Source of the DNA: Ramlibacter algicola
Lineage (GTDB): Bacteria; Pseudomonadota; Gammaproteobacteria; Burkholderiales; Burkholderiaceae_C
Direction: 5' to 3'
Length of the DNA stretch: 64,000 bases
Assembly (NCBI RefSeq): GCF_016641735.1
Contig: NZ_JAEDAO010000001.1
Span: 3,658,001 to 3,722,000, forward strand
Made by a program: the position numbers and the translations under genes. Under the pieces are notes generated by a model. It was given only the letters and a program-made list of their open reading frames with translations, was not told the origin of the DNA and made no database searches. This document shows positions 39,719-47,721 of the stretch, in pieces. Numbering within the stretch: position 1 is the stretch's first letter; every line of letters begins with the position of its first letter.

Positions 39719-41484
39719 CACTTGCCACTCCCCGGAAGCGCGAACACGTAGAGCTTGCCGCCCGCCTTGGTGCGCTCGGGCAGGTCGCGCATCGCGTTCA
39801 CGAAGCCGGCCGCCGCGCCGCCGTCCCGCGGGTCGAGCCGGCCCGACACGATGGCCCCGGCCCAGCCGCCGACGCCGGCGAGCACGGCGACGTACTGCTT
39901 GCCGTCCGGGCCGCGATAGGTGACCGGCTGGCCGATGATCCCGGAGTCGGTCTTGAACTTCCACAGTTCCTTGCCGCTCTTCGCATCCAGCGCCTTGAAC
40001 CAGCCGTCCATGGTCCCGTAGAAGACGACGTCGCCGGCGGTGACGAGCGCGCCGCTCCACACGGGGAAGTCTTCCTTGACTTCCCACACCTTGCGCGCCG
40101 CGACGGGATCCCACGCCGTGAACACGCCGCGGTGGCCGCCGGGGCCGGCGTACATCTTCACGTCGGCGCCGACGAAGGGCGTGCCGGCGATGTAGCTCGC
40201 TTCGTAGACGGAGGCGTCCTGGCAGAGGTTCTGGTGCGGGATGTAGAGGATGCGCGTGCGCGGCGACCAGGCCGCCGGCTGCCAGTCCTTGGCACCGGGT
40301 GAAGCAGGACAGATGCTGCGCACGGTCTCGCCCATGCGCGCGTCCTTCGCCGGGTTGTACTTGAGCGCGCCGGTCTGCAGGTCCACGCCCAGGCTGCTGG
40401 TGACGTGCACGAACGGCGTCGCCGACAGCACCTGTCCCGTGGTGCGGTCCATCACGTACACGTAGCCGTTGCGCTCGGGACGCAGCAGCACCTTGCGCTT
40501 GCTGCCCTGCAGGTCGAGGTCGACGAGGATGCTCTCGTTGACGGCGTCGTAGTCGTGCAGGTCGTGCGGGCTGAGCTGGTAGTACCAGACGGCCTCGCCG
40601 GTGTCGGGCTTGCGCGCGAACACGCCCGACGTCCACTTGTTGTCGCCCGGGCGCTGCTCCGGGTTCCAGGGGCCCGGGTTGCCGGTGCCGTAGTAGACGA
40701 GGTCGAGCTCGGCGTCGTACGACACCCAGCCCCACACGGTACCGCCGCCGATCTTCCACATCCCCGACGGCCAGGTCGTCACGCCCAGGTCCTTGCCCTG
40801 GTCGCTCTTGTAGAAGGGCTTGAAGTCCGGCCCGATGAGCACGTCCTTGTCGGGCCCGGTGCTGTACGCGCGCCAGGCGATCGTCCCCGTCGCCGCGTCG
40901 AGCGCCGTGAGCCAGCCGCGCACGCCGAACTCGCCGCCCGCGTTGCCCACCAGCACCTTGTCCTTCACGACCAGTGGCGCCATGGTCATGCTCTCGCCCT
41001 TCTTGATGTCGCCCAGCTGGGTGCGCCACAGCTCCTTGCCGGTCTTCGCGTCGACGGCGATCGTCTGGTTGTCGAGCGTGTTGAAGAACAGCCGGCCCTT
41101 GTCGTAGGCCGCGCCCCGGTTCACCGTGTCGCAGCACGCGACGCCCTGCGAACTCGGGTGCGGCTTGGGGTCGAAGCGCCACTTCAACGGCGCGCCGGGC
41201 TTGGTGAGGTCCAGCGCGAACAGCGGGTTCGGGTACGGGCCCACGATGAACATCGTGTCCTCGGCCACGATCGGCGCGGCTTCGTGCCCGCGCGACAGGC
41301 CGGTGGGAAAGCTGAAGGCCAGCTGCAGTTGCGCCGCATTGGCCGGCGTGACCTCGGCCAGCGGCGAGAACCGCGTGCTCGCGTGGTCGCGTGCCGCCAT
41401 CGTCCACTGGCCGTCCGCCTGGGGCTGCGCCAACGCCGCGGTGCCGGCGAGCAGGCCGGCCAGCGCAAGCACGAGACACCTCAT
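39718..41484 (-). CDS. PQQ-dependent alcohol dehydrogenase, lanthanide type
   Basis: 588 residues. Periplasmic eight-bladed propeller oxidising an alcohol with PQQ. Signal peptide 1-19. Adjacent cysteines Cys117-Cys118 form the ring disulfide near PQQ; metal ligands are Glu185 (GGEFGVRG) and Asn269 (GTGNPGPWN); the catalytic Asp311 is in HDYDAVN. Asp313, two residues later, is the extra metal ligand of lanthanide-dependent enzymes, where calcium enzymes have Ala. No heme domain is fused, so electrons go to the separate cytochrome. Methanol, ethanol or other alcohols are possible substrates. Confidence 0.92.
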   Translation of the reverse strand: MRCLVLALAGLLAGTAALAQPQADGQWTMAARDHASTRFSPLAEVTPANAAQLQLAFSFPTGLSRGHEAAPIVAEDTMFIVGPYPNPLFALDLTKPGAPLKWRFDPKPHPSSQGVACCDTVNRGAAYDKGRLFFNTLDNQTIAVDAKTGKELWRTQLGDIKKGESMTMAPLVVKDKVLVGNAGGEFGVRGWLTALDAATGTIAWRAYSTGPDKDVLIGPDFKPFYKSDQGKDLGVTTWPSGMWKIGGGTVWGWVSYDAELDLVYYGTGNPGPWNPEQRPGDNKWTSGVFARKPDTGEAVWYYQLSPHDLHDYDAVNESILVDLDLQGSKRKVLLRPERNGYVYVMDRTTGQVLSATPFVHVTSSLGVDLQTGALKYNPAKDARMGETVRSICPASPGAKDWQPAAWSPRTRILYIPHQNLCQDASVYEASYIAGTPFVGADVKMYAGPGGHRGVFTAWDPVAARKVWEVKEDFPVWSGALVTAGDVVFYGTMDGWFKALDAKSGKELWKFKTDSGIIGQPVTYRGPDGKQYVAVLAGVGGWAGAIVSGRLDPRDGGAAAGFVNAMRDLPERTKAGGKLYVFALPGSGK

Positions 41485-41567
41485 CCGATCTCCTCGTGCC
41501 CCTCATCCCCGGCGCGCGTGCGCCTCACGCCGGCGGTGGTCCGCCGTGCGATGTGTTTGTGCAAATG

Positions 41568-41573
41568 AGTCTA
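41568..41573 (-). promoter_or_regulatory. Candidate -10 box for the alcohol dehydrogenase-oxidase operon
   Basis: TAGACT on the minus strand, 84 nt before the ATG at 41484. No clear -35. The gap 41485-41668 also holds an inverted GGAG-N7-CTCC just upstream of it (41578-41592), a possible regulator site. Confidence 0.3.
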
Positions 41574-41668
41574 GCCAGGAGCACCCCACTCCGGGGCGCG
41601 ATCAGGCGCGGTGTGGGCAATGGCTGACCTGGCCGCAAGGCCGCCGCCGACACGCGGTCAGGCGTCGG

Positions 41669-42313
41669 TCAGTTGTCCCAATGACGCTTGAACACGGGCG
41701 CCAGTTGCGGATGGGCGTCGATGCGCTGGACCAGCGCGTGGAAGGCGGGGTGGCGCTCTTCGAGGTGCTTGCGCGTGCCGGACCAGCGCGACGCAACGGC
41801 GGCGAACAGGTCCAACGCGCCGGGCGCGTCGCCGTGCAGGAACGTGCCGCCGCCGAACTGGTCGGCGAACATCTCCCAATGCAGGTGCAGGCGCTTGCGC
41901 GTGCCGGTGCGCAGCGCTTCCTTCATCGCGTCGTCGGCGGGCTCGAGGAAGCGCTCGGGATAGTCGAGGATGGTGATCGCGCTGTAGCAGTTGGCCGGGA
42001 TGAACACCAGCCCGCGCAGGATGCGCGCGCGCTGCGCGGCGTCGGCCGGCATCAGCACGCCCGGCGCCGCGATCGCCGTGCCCAGGTGGATGAGGATGGC
42101 CGCGCTCTCCGTGAGCACCTGCCCGTCGGGCAACACGAGCGTGGGGACCTGCCCGAGCGGGTTGACCTTCAGCAGTTCGCCGTACGCCGACTCCGGCAGC
42201 CACTGCGCGGCCTCGACGATGCGGTGCGGCAGGCCCGCGAGGTGCAATGCCGCCTCGACGGAGGCGGACCCGGAGCCCTTGGCCCCGTAGAGGACGTACT
42301 CGTTCGCGGCCAT
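41669..42313 (-). CDS. Glutathione S-transferase family protein
   Basis: 214 residues. N-terminal thioredoxin-like domain (YVLYGAKGSGSASVEAALHL, VNPLGQVPTLVLPDG, LTESAAILIHL with the usual Glu-Ser) and helical C-terminal domain (FLHGDAPGALDLFAAVASRW). The active residue is likely a Ser in GSGSASVE. It ends the acyl-CoA cluster; 3 nt from the hydratase gene upstream. Substrate unknown. Confidence 0.87.
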   Translation of the reverse strand: MAANEYVLYGAKGSGSASVEAALHLAGLPHRIVEAAQWLPESAYGELLKVNPLGQVPTLVLPDGQVLTESAAILIHLGTAIAAPGVLMPADAAQRARILRGLVFIPANCYSAITILDYPERFLEPADDAMKEALRTGTRKRLHLHWEMFADQFGGGTFLHGDAPGALDLFAAVASRWSGTRKHLEERHPAFHALVQRIDAHPQLAPVFKRHWDN

Positions 42314-42316
42314 GGC

Positions 42317-43087
42317 TCAGAACTTCGACAGGTCGGGCTTGCGCTTTTCCATGAAGGCGGTGAAGGCTTCGCGCGCCGCGGGTTCGCGCAGCATGCGGGC
42401 GAACACCGCGCCCTCCTCCTGCATGTGCTGCAGCACCGCCTGTTGCTGGCCCTTCTTCATCAGGCGCTTGGTCTCGACCAGCGAAGTGCTCGGCTTGGCA
42501 ACCAGCTTGCGCGCCACGGATTGCGCATACGAATTCGCTTCGGTCGGCGGCAGCACGCGGTTGACCAGGCCGACTTCGAGCGCCGCTTCGGCCATGAAGG
42601 GCTCGCCCAGCAACAGCGCTTCGGCGGCACGGTGGTAGCCGAACATCTGCGGCACCAGCAGGCTGGACGACGCCTCCGGCACCAGGCCCAGGCTGGCGAA
42701 CGGCAGCGAGAACGCCGCGTTGTCGCCCGCGTAGACCAGGTCGCAGTGCAGCAGCATGGTCGTGCCGATGCCCACAGCCGGTCCGCACACGGCGGCCAGC
42801 AGCGGCTTCGGGAATTCGGCGATGCCCTTGAGGAAGCGGAACACCGGAGCCTCCTCGCCCGACGATGGCGGCTGGTTGAGGAAGTCGCCGATGTCGTTGC
42901 CGGCGCTGAAGACCGTCTCGTGGCCCTGGAGCACCACGACCCGGACCGACGCATCGTCGCGCGCGCGGGCGACCGCATCGGCGAGCGCGGCGTACATCGC
43001 CACCGTGATCGAGTTCTTGCGCTCGATCCGGTTGAGGGTGATGGTCATCACGCCGGCTTCGGCGTGGGTGAGGATGTCCTGCGTCAT
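42317..43087 (-). CDS. Enoyl-CoA hydratase/isomerase family protein
   Basis: 256 residues. Crotonase fold: oxyanion-hole motifs FSAGNDIGDF and GPAVGIGTTMLLHCDLVYA; SLPFASLGLVPEASSSLL is typical of this superfamily. The position of the first catalytic Glu of hydratases reads GTTMLL, so it could be an isomerase (ECI-like) instead. Part of a six-gene minus-strand series with the SDR and DsbA-like isomerase. Confidence 0.88.
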   Translation of the reverse strand: MTQDILTHAEAGVMTITLNRIERKNSITVAMYAALADAVARARDDASVRVVVLQGHETVFSAGNDIGDFLNQPPSSGEEAPVFRFLKGIAEFPKPLLAAVCGPAVGIGTTMLLHCDLVYAGDNAAFSLPFASLGLVPEASSSLLVPQMFGYHRAAEALLLGEPFMAEAALEVGLVNRVLPPTEANSYAQSVARKLVAKPSTSLVETKRLMKKGQQQAVLQHMQEEGAVFARMLREPAAREAFTAFMEKRKPDLSKF

Positions 43088-43112
43088 TCGTCTGTCTCCT
43101 TGTCTGCGTGCG

Positions 43113-43703
43113 TCAGGCCAGCGCCTCGCGCACGAATTCCATCCGGTCCTGGCCCCAGAACATCCGGTCGCCGACGAAGAAGGTCGGCGCGCCGAACACG
43201 CCGCGCGCCACCGCGTCCTGCGTCACCGTCTTCAGGTGGTCCTTGACCAGCGGGTCCTGCGTCAGCGCGAACAGTTGCTGCGGGTCGAACCCCGCCTCCT
43301 GCAGCACGCCCGCGACGGTGGCCGGATCGTTCATGTCGCGCCCGTCGACCCAGATCGCGCGGAACACCGCGTCGCCGTACGGCAGCAGGCGCTCGGGGTC
43401 GCGCATCTGCAGGCCCAGCGCGCCGCGCATCAGCATCAGCGTATTGATCGGGAAGTGCGGATTGTGGCGGAACGGCACGCCGTAGCGCTGCGCGAACCGC
43501 GCGAGGTCTTCGTTCATCCACGCGCTCTTGGCCGGCACTTCCATCGGCGAGCGATTGCCGGTGGCCTGGAACACGCCGCCCAGCAGGAACGGCATGTAGT
43601 GCACCGTCGCGCCCGTCTCGCGCGCGAGCTTCGGCACCTGCGTCCACGCCAGGTAGGCGGCGGGGCTGCCGACGTCGAAGTAGAAGTCGAATTCCTTGGC
43701 CAT
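43113..43703 (-). CDS. 2-hydroxychromene-2-carboxylate isomerase-like protein (DsbA fold)
   Basis: 196 residues. Kappa-class GST/DsbA-like fold: FYFDVGSPAAYLAW at the N-terminus with the active Ser in DVGSP, LLGGVFQATGNRSP, and VFGAPTFFVGDRMFWGQDRM near the end. Named after a naphthalene-pathway enzyme, but many homologues sit in fatty-acid or CoA clusters as here. Spacing 5 nt from the SDR gene. Confidence 0.86.
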   Translation of the reverse strand: MAKEFDFYFDVGSPAAYLAWTQVPKLARETGATVHYMPFLLGGVFQATGNRSPMEVPAKSAWMNEDLARFAQRYGVPFRHNPHFPINTLMLMRGALGLQMRDPERLLPYGDAVFRAIWVDGRDMNDPATVAGVLQEAGFDPQQLFALTQDPLVKDHLKTVTQDAVARGVFGAPTFFVGDRMFWGQDRMEFVREALA

Positions 43704-43708
43704 GTCGT

Positions 43709-44437
43709 TCAGAAAGCCTCCATCCAGGGGCGCAGGTCCAGCTCGTGGGTCCAGGCGTCGCGCGGCTGCTGGTGCAGCATCCAGTACTGGCCGGCGATGT
43801 GGTCCGGCTGCAGGATGCCGTCCTGCGCCTTGAGCGCGTACCGCTCGGGGAAATTGTCGCGGATGAACGCGGTGTCGATGGCGCCGTCGATCACGACGTG
43901 CGCGACGTGGATGCCCTGCGGGCCGAGCTCGCGCGCCATGCTCTGCGCCAGCGCGCGCAGCGCGGCCTTGGCGCCCGCGAACGCCGCGAAGCCCTTGCCC
44001 CCGCGCAGCGACGCGGTCGCGCCGGTGAACAGGATGGTGCCGCGGCCGCGGGTGACCATGCGCTTGGCCACTTCACGGCCGTTGAGGAACCCGCCGAAGC
44101 AGGCCATTTCCCAGATCTTGAAGTAGCGCTGCGCCGTCTCGTCCACCACCGGCGTGCGCACGTTGGCGCCGATGTTGAACACCAGCACCTCGATCGGGCC
44201 GACGGTCGACTCGATCTTCTCGACGAGCTCGACGACTTCATGTTCCTTGCGCGCGTCGCTGGCGAAGCCGTGCGCGCGGCCGCCGTCGGCCACGATGGCA
44301 TCGACCAGCGGCTGCAGCTTGTCGGCGTTGCGGCGCGTGACGCACGCCACATAGCCTTCGCGTGCGAAGCGGCGCGCGATGGCGCCGCCGGTGGCGTCGC
44401 CGGCGCCGACCACGAGGCAGGCCTTGTCCTGGGCCAT
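43709..44437 (-). CDS. Short-chain dehydrogenase/reductase
   Basis: 242 residues. Rossmann motif VGAGDATGGAIARRF (a G-x-G-D-x-T-G variant of TGxxxGxG), NIGAN in place of NNAG, and catalytic Ser in FTGATASLRG. The usual YxxxK reads FAAFAGAKAAL: Lys is kept but Tyr is replaced by Phe/Ala. This suggests an atypical or non-redox member. AGGAG 6 nt before ATG 44437 fixes the start. Confidence 0.85.
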   Translation of the reverse strand: MAQDKACLVVGAGDATGGAIARRFAREGYVACVTRRNADKLQPLVDAIVADGGRAHGFASDARKEHEVVELVEKIESTVGPIEVLVFNIGANVRTPVVDETAQRYFKIWEMACFGGFLNGREVAKRMVTRGRGTILFTGATASLRGGKGFAAFAGAKAALRALAQSMARELGPQGIHVAHVVIDGAIDTAFIRDNFPERYALKAQDGILQPDHIAGQYWMLHQQPRDAWTHELDLRPWMEAF

Positions 44438-44439
44438 GG

Positions 44440-45249
44440 TCACTCCTTGTAGTAGACGACCTGGTGCGAGGTGGCCAGCAAGTCACCCGCCTCGGTCCAC
44501 AACTGCGCGGACTGGTCGAAATAGCCGCCGCGGAAGGCCTGCGCCTGCGCCTGGCCGAGCAGGTAGCCCTCGCCCGCGTCGCGCAGCTGCTGCGCGCCCG
44601 CATGGAAGTAGACGGTCATCGTCACCGTGCCGATCGGCACCAGCACCGAGCGGCGACGCCAGATGCGCGGGAAGAACACGTCGGCCAGTGCCGTGAGCGA
44701 TGCGAAGTCGAGCGGCCGCGCCGGCGCGTCGCGCAGCCACAGGCGCGTGCGGCTTTCGCCCAGGTCGCGGCCGTCCCAGGCGGCGGGCAGGCCGCCTTCG
44801 ATGAAACGCATCTCGTAGCGGTTGACCCACTCGACGCGCTTCGGGCCTTGCGCGATCGGCACGTCCTGCGGGCGTGGAACGCGCGGCATCGCATGTTCGA
44901 CCGCACCCCAGGTGTCGCGGCGCAGCGCGGTGAACGTGGTGCCGGTGAGGACCACCTCGCCCTGCTGGCGCACCTCGAGCGTCCAGTGCTGGGTGGACCG
45001 GTTGGTGCGCGCGGGACGCGCATGGACCTCGAACGGGCCGTCGGCCATCGCCGCCGCGAAGTTGATCGTCAGCGCGACCGGCTCGCCGAGCAGTTGCGGA
45101 TGCTTCAGCACGCCGCCGAGCGCCTGTGCGGCCATCACGCCGCCAAAGGGCCCCACCATGTTGCCGTAGGCGGCACTGGTGTGGCCGGTCCAGGCGTGGT
45201 CGCCGGACGGCGTGAGCGCGATCGCGGCGTCGAAGGGATGCGATGTCAT
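44440..45249 (-). CDS. Acyl-CoA thioesterase, TesB-like double hotdog
   Basis: 269 residues. Two hotdog repeats; NMVGPFGGVMAAQALGGVLK and STQHWTLEVRQQGEVVLTGT in the first, SVLVPIGTVTMTVYFHAG and FRGGYFDQSAQLWTEAGDL in the second. Start ATG 45249 overlaps the hydrolase gene's stop (ATGA). It would release CoA from stalled beta-oxidation intermediates. Confidence 0.84.
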   Translation of the reverse strand: MTSHPFDAAIALTPSGDHAWTGHTSAAYGNMVGPFGGVMAAQALGGVLKHPQLLGEPVALTINFAAAMADGPFEVHARPARTNRSTQHWTLEVRQQGEVVLTGTTFTALRRDTWGAVEHAMPRVPRPQDVPIAQGPKRVEWVNRYEMRFIEGGLPAAWDGRDLGESRTRLWLRDAPARPLDFASLTALADVFFPRIWRRRSVLVPIGTVTMTVYFHAGAQQLRDAGEGYLLGQAQAQAFRGGYFDQSAQLWTEAGDLLATSHQVVYYKE

Positions 45250-46112
45250 GCGGTGGCCGGCGACAGGGTGTGCAGCCACTGCAGCATGCGCGGCCAGAGC
45301 GCCGCCTGCTGCGAGGCGCGGAAGGCACCGAAGTGGCCGAGGCGGCGCTGTTGCACGTCGGCAGGCGCCAGGCGCACGACCTCGTGCTGCGCGTTCTCGT
45401 ACAGGCCGACCAGGCTATGCGTGCCGCGCAGCGTCATCAGCTCGTCGTCGGTGATCGACAGCGCCAGCAGCGGGAAGCGCGCGCTGGCGTACTGCCGGCG
45501 CACCTGCTCGCCTTCGGCGCCGACGCTGTAGCGCGGGTCCAGGCACCAGCGGCGCCACTGCAGGATCACGCCCTTGGGCAGGTCGCCGACCTTCTTCAGG
45601 CGCTTGCCGGGGAAGTAGCCGCACAGGCGCGTCGCCAGCGGCACCAGCACCCACCAGAAGTACCAGATCGTCCGCTTCAGCCGCGGCGCGTTCTCGCGCC
45701 AGTAACCGCTGCCCGCGGCGACGCTGAGCAGGCCCGCCACCTTGTGCTGGTTGCGAAGCAGCCCGGGCAGCTGCGCGCCGAGGCTGTGGCCGATGAGATG
45801 CAGAGGCGCTTGCGGCAGCGCGGCGTGCGCGTGGTCGATGACGGCTTCGTAGTCGCGCGCCCAGTCGAACAGGTCGGCGTCGACGTCGCGCATCGCCTGG
45901 CCCTCGGGCAGCGACAGGCCATGGCCGCGGTAGTCGAAGGTGGTGACGCGCCAGCCCTGCGCCGCCAGCCAGCCGGCGAACGGCGCGTAGTAGTCCTGGC
46001 GCACGCCCATGGCGCCGCCGATGACCACGCTGCCGTGGGGCTGCCCGGCCGGGTCCCAGCTGCGGACCGTGATCTGCGCGCCGTCCGGCGTGCGCAACTG
46101 CTCCTGCTTCAT
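45246..46112 (-). CDS. Alpha/beta-fold hydrolase
   Basis: 288 residues from ATG 46112. Nucleophile elbow GHSLGAQ, oxyanion region VVIGGAMGVRQDYYAP, and late His likely in RLGHFGAF. Members of this group act on esters, lactones or thioesters; substrate unknown. A terminator upstream separates it from the thiolase gene, so it probably begins a transcript of its own. Confidence 0.84.
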   Translation of the reverse strand: MKQEQLRTPDGAQITVRSWDPAGQPHGSVVIGGAMGVRQDYYAPFAGWLAAQGWRVTTFDYRGHGLSLPEGQAMRDVDADLFDWARDYEAVIDHAHAALPQAPLHLIGHSLGAQLPGLLRNQHKVAGLLSVAAGSGYWRENAPRLKRTIWYFWWVLVPLATRLCGYFPGKRLKKVGDLPKGVILQWRRWCLDPRYSVGAEGEQVRRQYASARFPLLALSITDDELMTLRGTHSLVGLYENAQHEVVRLAPADVQQRRLGHFGAFRASQQAALWPRMLQWLHTLSPATA

Positions 46113-46134
46113 CCCGAGCGTTCCTCCACGGGCA

Positions 46135-46162
46135 AGAAAAAAGGCCACCGGGCGGTGGCCTT
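46135..46162 (-). terminator. Rho-independent terminator after the thiolase gene
   Basis: On the minus strand AAGGCCACC-GCCC-GGTGGCCTT is followed by a run of six T (46142-46135). The stem is 9 bp. It lies 13 nt after the thiolase stop at 46175. It is the only classic terminator I found in the window. Confidence 0.88.
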
Positions 46163-46174
46163 GCGTGCGGCGCG

Positions 46175-47380
46175 TCAGACGCGCTCGAAGATGCCGGCGG
46201 CCCCCTGGCCCATGCCGACGCACATGGTCACCATGCCGTACTTCAGATTCTTGCGGCGCAGCGCGTGCACCACTGTCGCGGACCGGATAGCCCCCGTCGC
46301 CCCCAAGGGATGGCCCAGCGCGATCGCGCCGCCCATCGGGTTGACCTTGGAGGCGTCCAGGCCCAGCGTGTTGATCACGGCCAGCGATTGCGCGGCGAAC
46401 GCTTCGTTGAGCTCGATCCAGTCGATGGCGTCCTGCTTCAGGCCCGCGGCCTTCAGCGCGGCCGGGATCGCCTCGACCGGGCCGATGCCCATGATGTGCG
46501 GCGGCACGCCGCGGCTGGCGTAGCTGACGAAGCGCGCCAGCGGCGCGAGGTTGTAGCGCTTGAGCGCCGCCTCGCTGACGAGGATGAGCGCGCCGGCACC
46601 GTCGGACGTCTGCGAGCTGTTGCCCGCCGTGACGCTGCCGCGGGCGGCGAACACCGTCCTCAGCTTGGCCAGGCCTTCGACGGTGGTGTCGGGGCGCGCA
46701 CCTTCGTCCAGGTCCACCGTGCCGGTCTTCACCGCGACCTCGGCGCTGTCCAGGTCGACCGAGCGCTCGGCGACTTCCACCGGCGTGATCTCGTCAGCGA
46801 ACTCGCCGGCCTTCATCGCCGCGATCGCCTTCATGTGCGAGGCGTACGCGAACTCGTCCTGCGCGTCACGCCCCACCTTCCACTGCTGCGCCACCTTCTC
46901 GGCCGTCAGGCCCATGCCGTAGGCGATGCCGTAGCTCTCGATGTCGTCGGGGTTGGAGAAGATGGTGGGCGACAGCGACGGCGAGTTGCCCATCATCGGC
47001 ACCATGCTCATGCTCTCGGTGCCGGCGGCGATCATCACGTCGGCTTCGCCCACGCGGATGCGGTCGGCCGCCATCTGCACCGCCGACAGGCCGGACGCGC
47101 AGAAGCGGTTGACCGTGATGCCGCCGACGCTCTTGGGCAGCCCGGCGAGCACCGCGCCGATGCGCGCGACGTTCAGGCCTTGCTGTGCCTCGGGGATCGC
47201 GCAGCCGCACACGATGTCCTCGATGGACTTCGGGTCGAGGTTGGGCACCTGCGCCAACGCCGAGCGCAGCGCCGTCGCCAGCAGGTCGTCCGGCCGCATG
47301 TTGCGGAAAAAGCCGCGGTGCGACCGCCCGATGGGCGTGCGGGTGGCGGCGACGATGTAGGCGTCCTGGACTTGTTTCAT
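46175..47380 (-). CDS. fadA: Acetyl-CoA C-acyltransferase (thiolase)
   Basis: 401 residues. Last step of beta-oxidation. Catalytic Cys in VNRFCASGLSAVQMAA, His in GGAIALGHPLGATGAI, and second Cys in VTMCVGMGQGAAGIFE; NEAFAAQSLAV is the standard fourth motif. Works with the multifunctional protein encoded upstream. The start is ATG 47380. It ends at the terminator. Confidence 0.95.
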   Translation of the reverse strand: MKQVQDAYIVAATRTPIGRSHRGFFRNMRPDDLLATALRSALAQVPNLDPKSIEDIVCGCAIPEAQQGLNVARIGAVLAGLPKSVGGITVNRFCASGLSAVQMAADRIRVGEADVMIAAGTESMSMVPMMGNSPSLSPTIFSNPDDIESYGIAYGMGLTAEKVAQQWKVGRDAQDEFAYASHMKAIAAMKAGEFADEITPVEVAERSVDLDSAEVAVKTGTVDLDEGARPDTTVEGLAKLRTVFAARGSVTAGNSSQTSDGAGALILVSEAALKRYNLAPLARFVSYASRGVPPHIMGIGPVEAIPAALKAAGLKQDAIDWIELNEAFAAQSLAVINTLGLDASKVNPMGGAIALGHPLGATGAIRSATVVHALRRKNLKYGMVTMCVGMGQGAAGIFERV

Positions 47381-47440
47381 GACTGGCTCCTGTCCTGTCT
47401 GGCTCTCTCCCTCACTCGGGGGAGCGTTCCGTTGTCTTGC

Positions 47441-47477
47441 TCCCTCTCCCGCTTGCGGGAGAGGGTGGGGGTGAGGG
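47441..47477. repeat. Family B palindrome next to the DUF559 remnant
   Basis: TCCCTCTCCCGCTTGCGGGA followed by GAGGGTGGGGGTGAGGG, nearly identical to the copy at 11741. It lies directly after the end of the DUF559-like sequence and before the thiolase gene. Confidence 0.86.
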
Positions 47478-47717
47478 ACTCCGCCACCTGGCGAATCGCT
47501 TCCATCACCGCATCCGTCTCATTCAGCACGTCGTGGTCCAGAACCGCAGCGTCCGGAACCCTTCTTCCTGCATGAACCGCTGTCGCCTGGCGTCCTGTGC
47601 TTCGGCTTCCGCGTGCTGCCCACCATCCAGCTCGATCCCCAGCCCCGGTTCGACGCAGGCAAAGTCGGCGAAAAACGGCCCGATGGGATGCTGTCTGCGG
47701 AACTTCCAGCTTTCCAC
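47478..47717 (-). pseudogene. Remnant of a DUF559 endonuclease-like gene, truncated and frameshifted
   Basis: The frame 47717-47523 gives SWKFRRQHPIGPFFADFACV, then IELDGGQHAEA and EGFRTLRFW, the core of DUF559 (Vsr-like nuclease fold). The first third of the domain is missing: homology begins right after the stop of the preceding gene at 47722. Just after RFW (about 47538) one base appears to be lost; in the shifted frame the expected end follows (DHDVLNETDAVMEAIRQ). The family B repeat begins where the domain ends. Likely non-functional. Confidence 0.75.
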
Positions 47718-47721
47718 ATGC

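Noticed and set aside
41555..41580. Sigma-54 promoter upstream of the alcohol dehydrogenase operon
   Set aside because: TGGC and TTGC words are present but 12 nt separate GG and GC instead of 10; a sigma-70-type TAGACT fits better.
11741..47477. Family B palindromes as CRISPR repeats
   Set aside because: Copies are single and far apart, with no spacers or cas genes.
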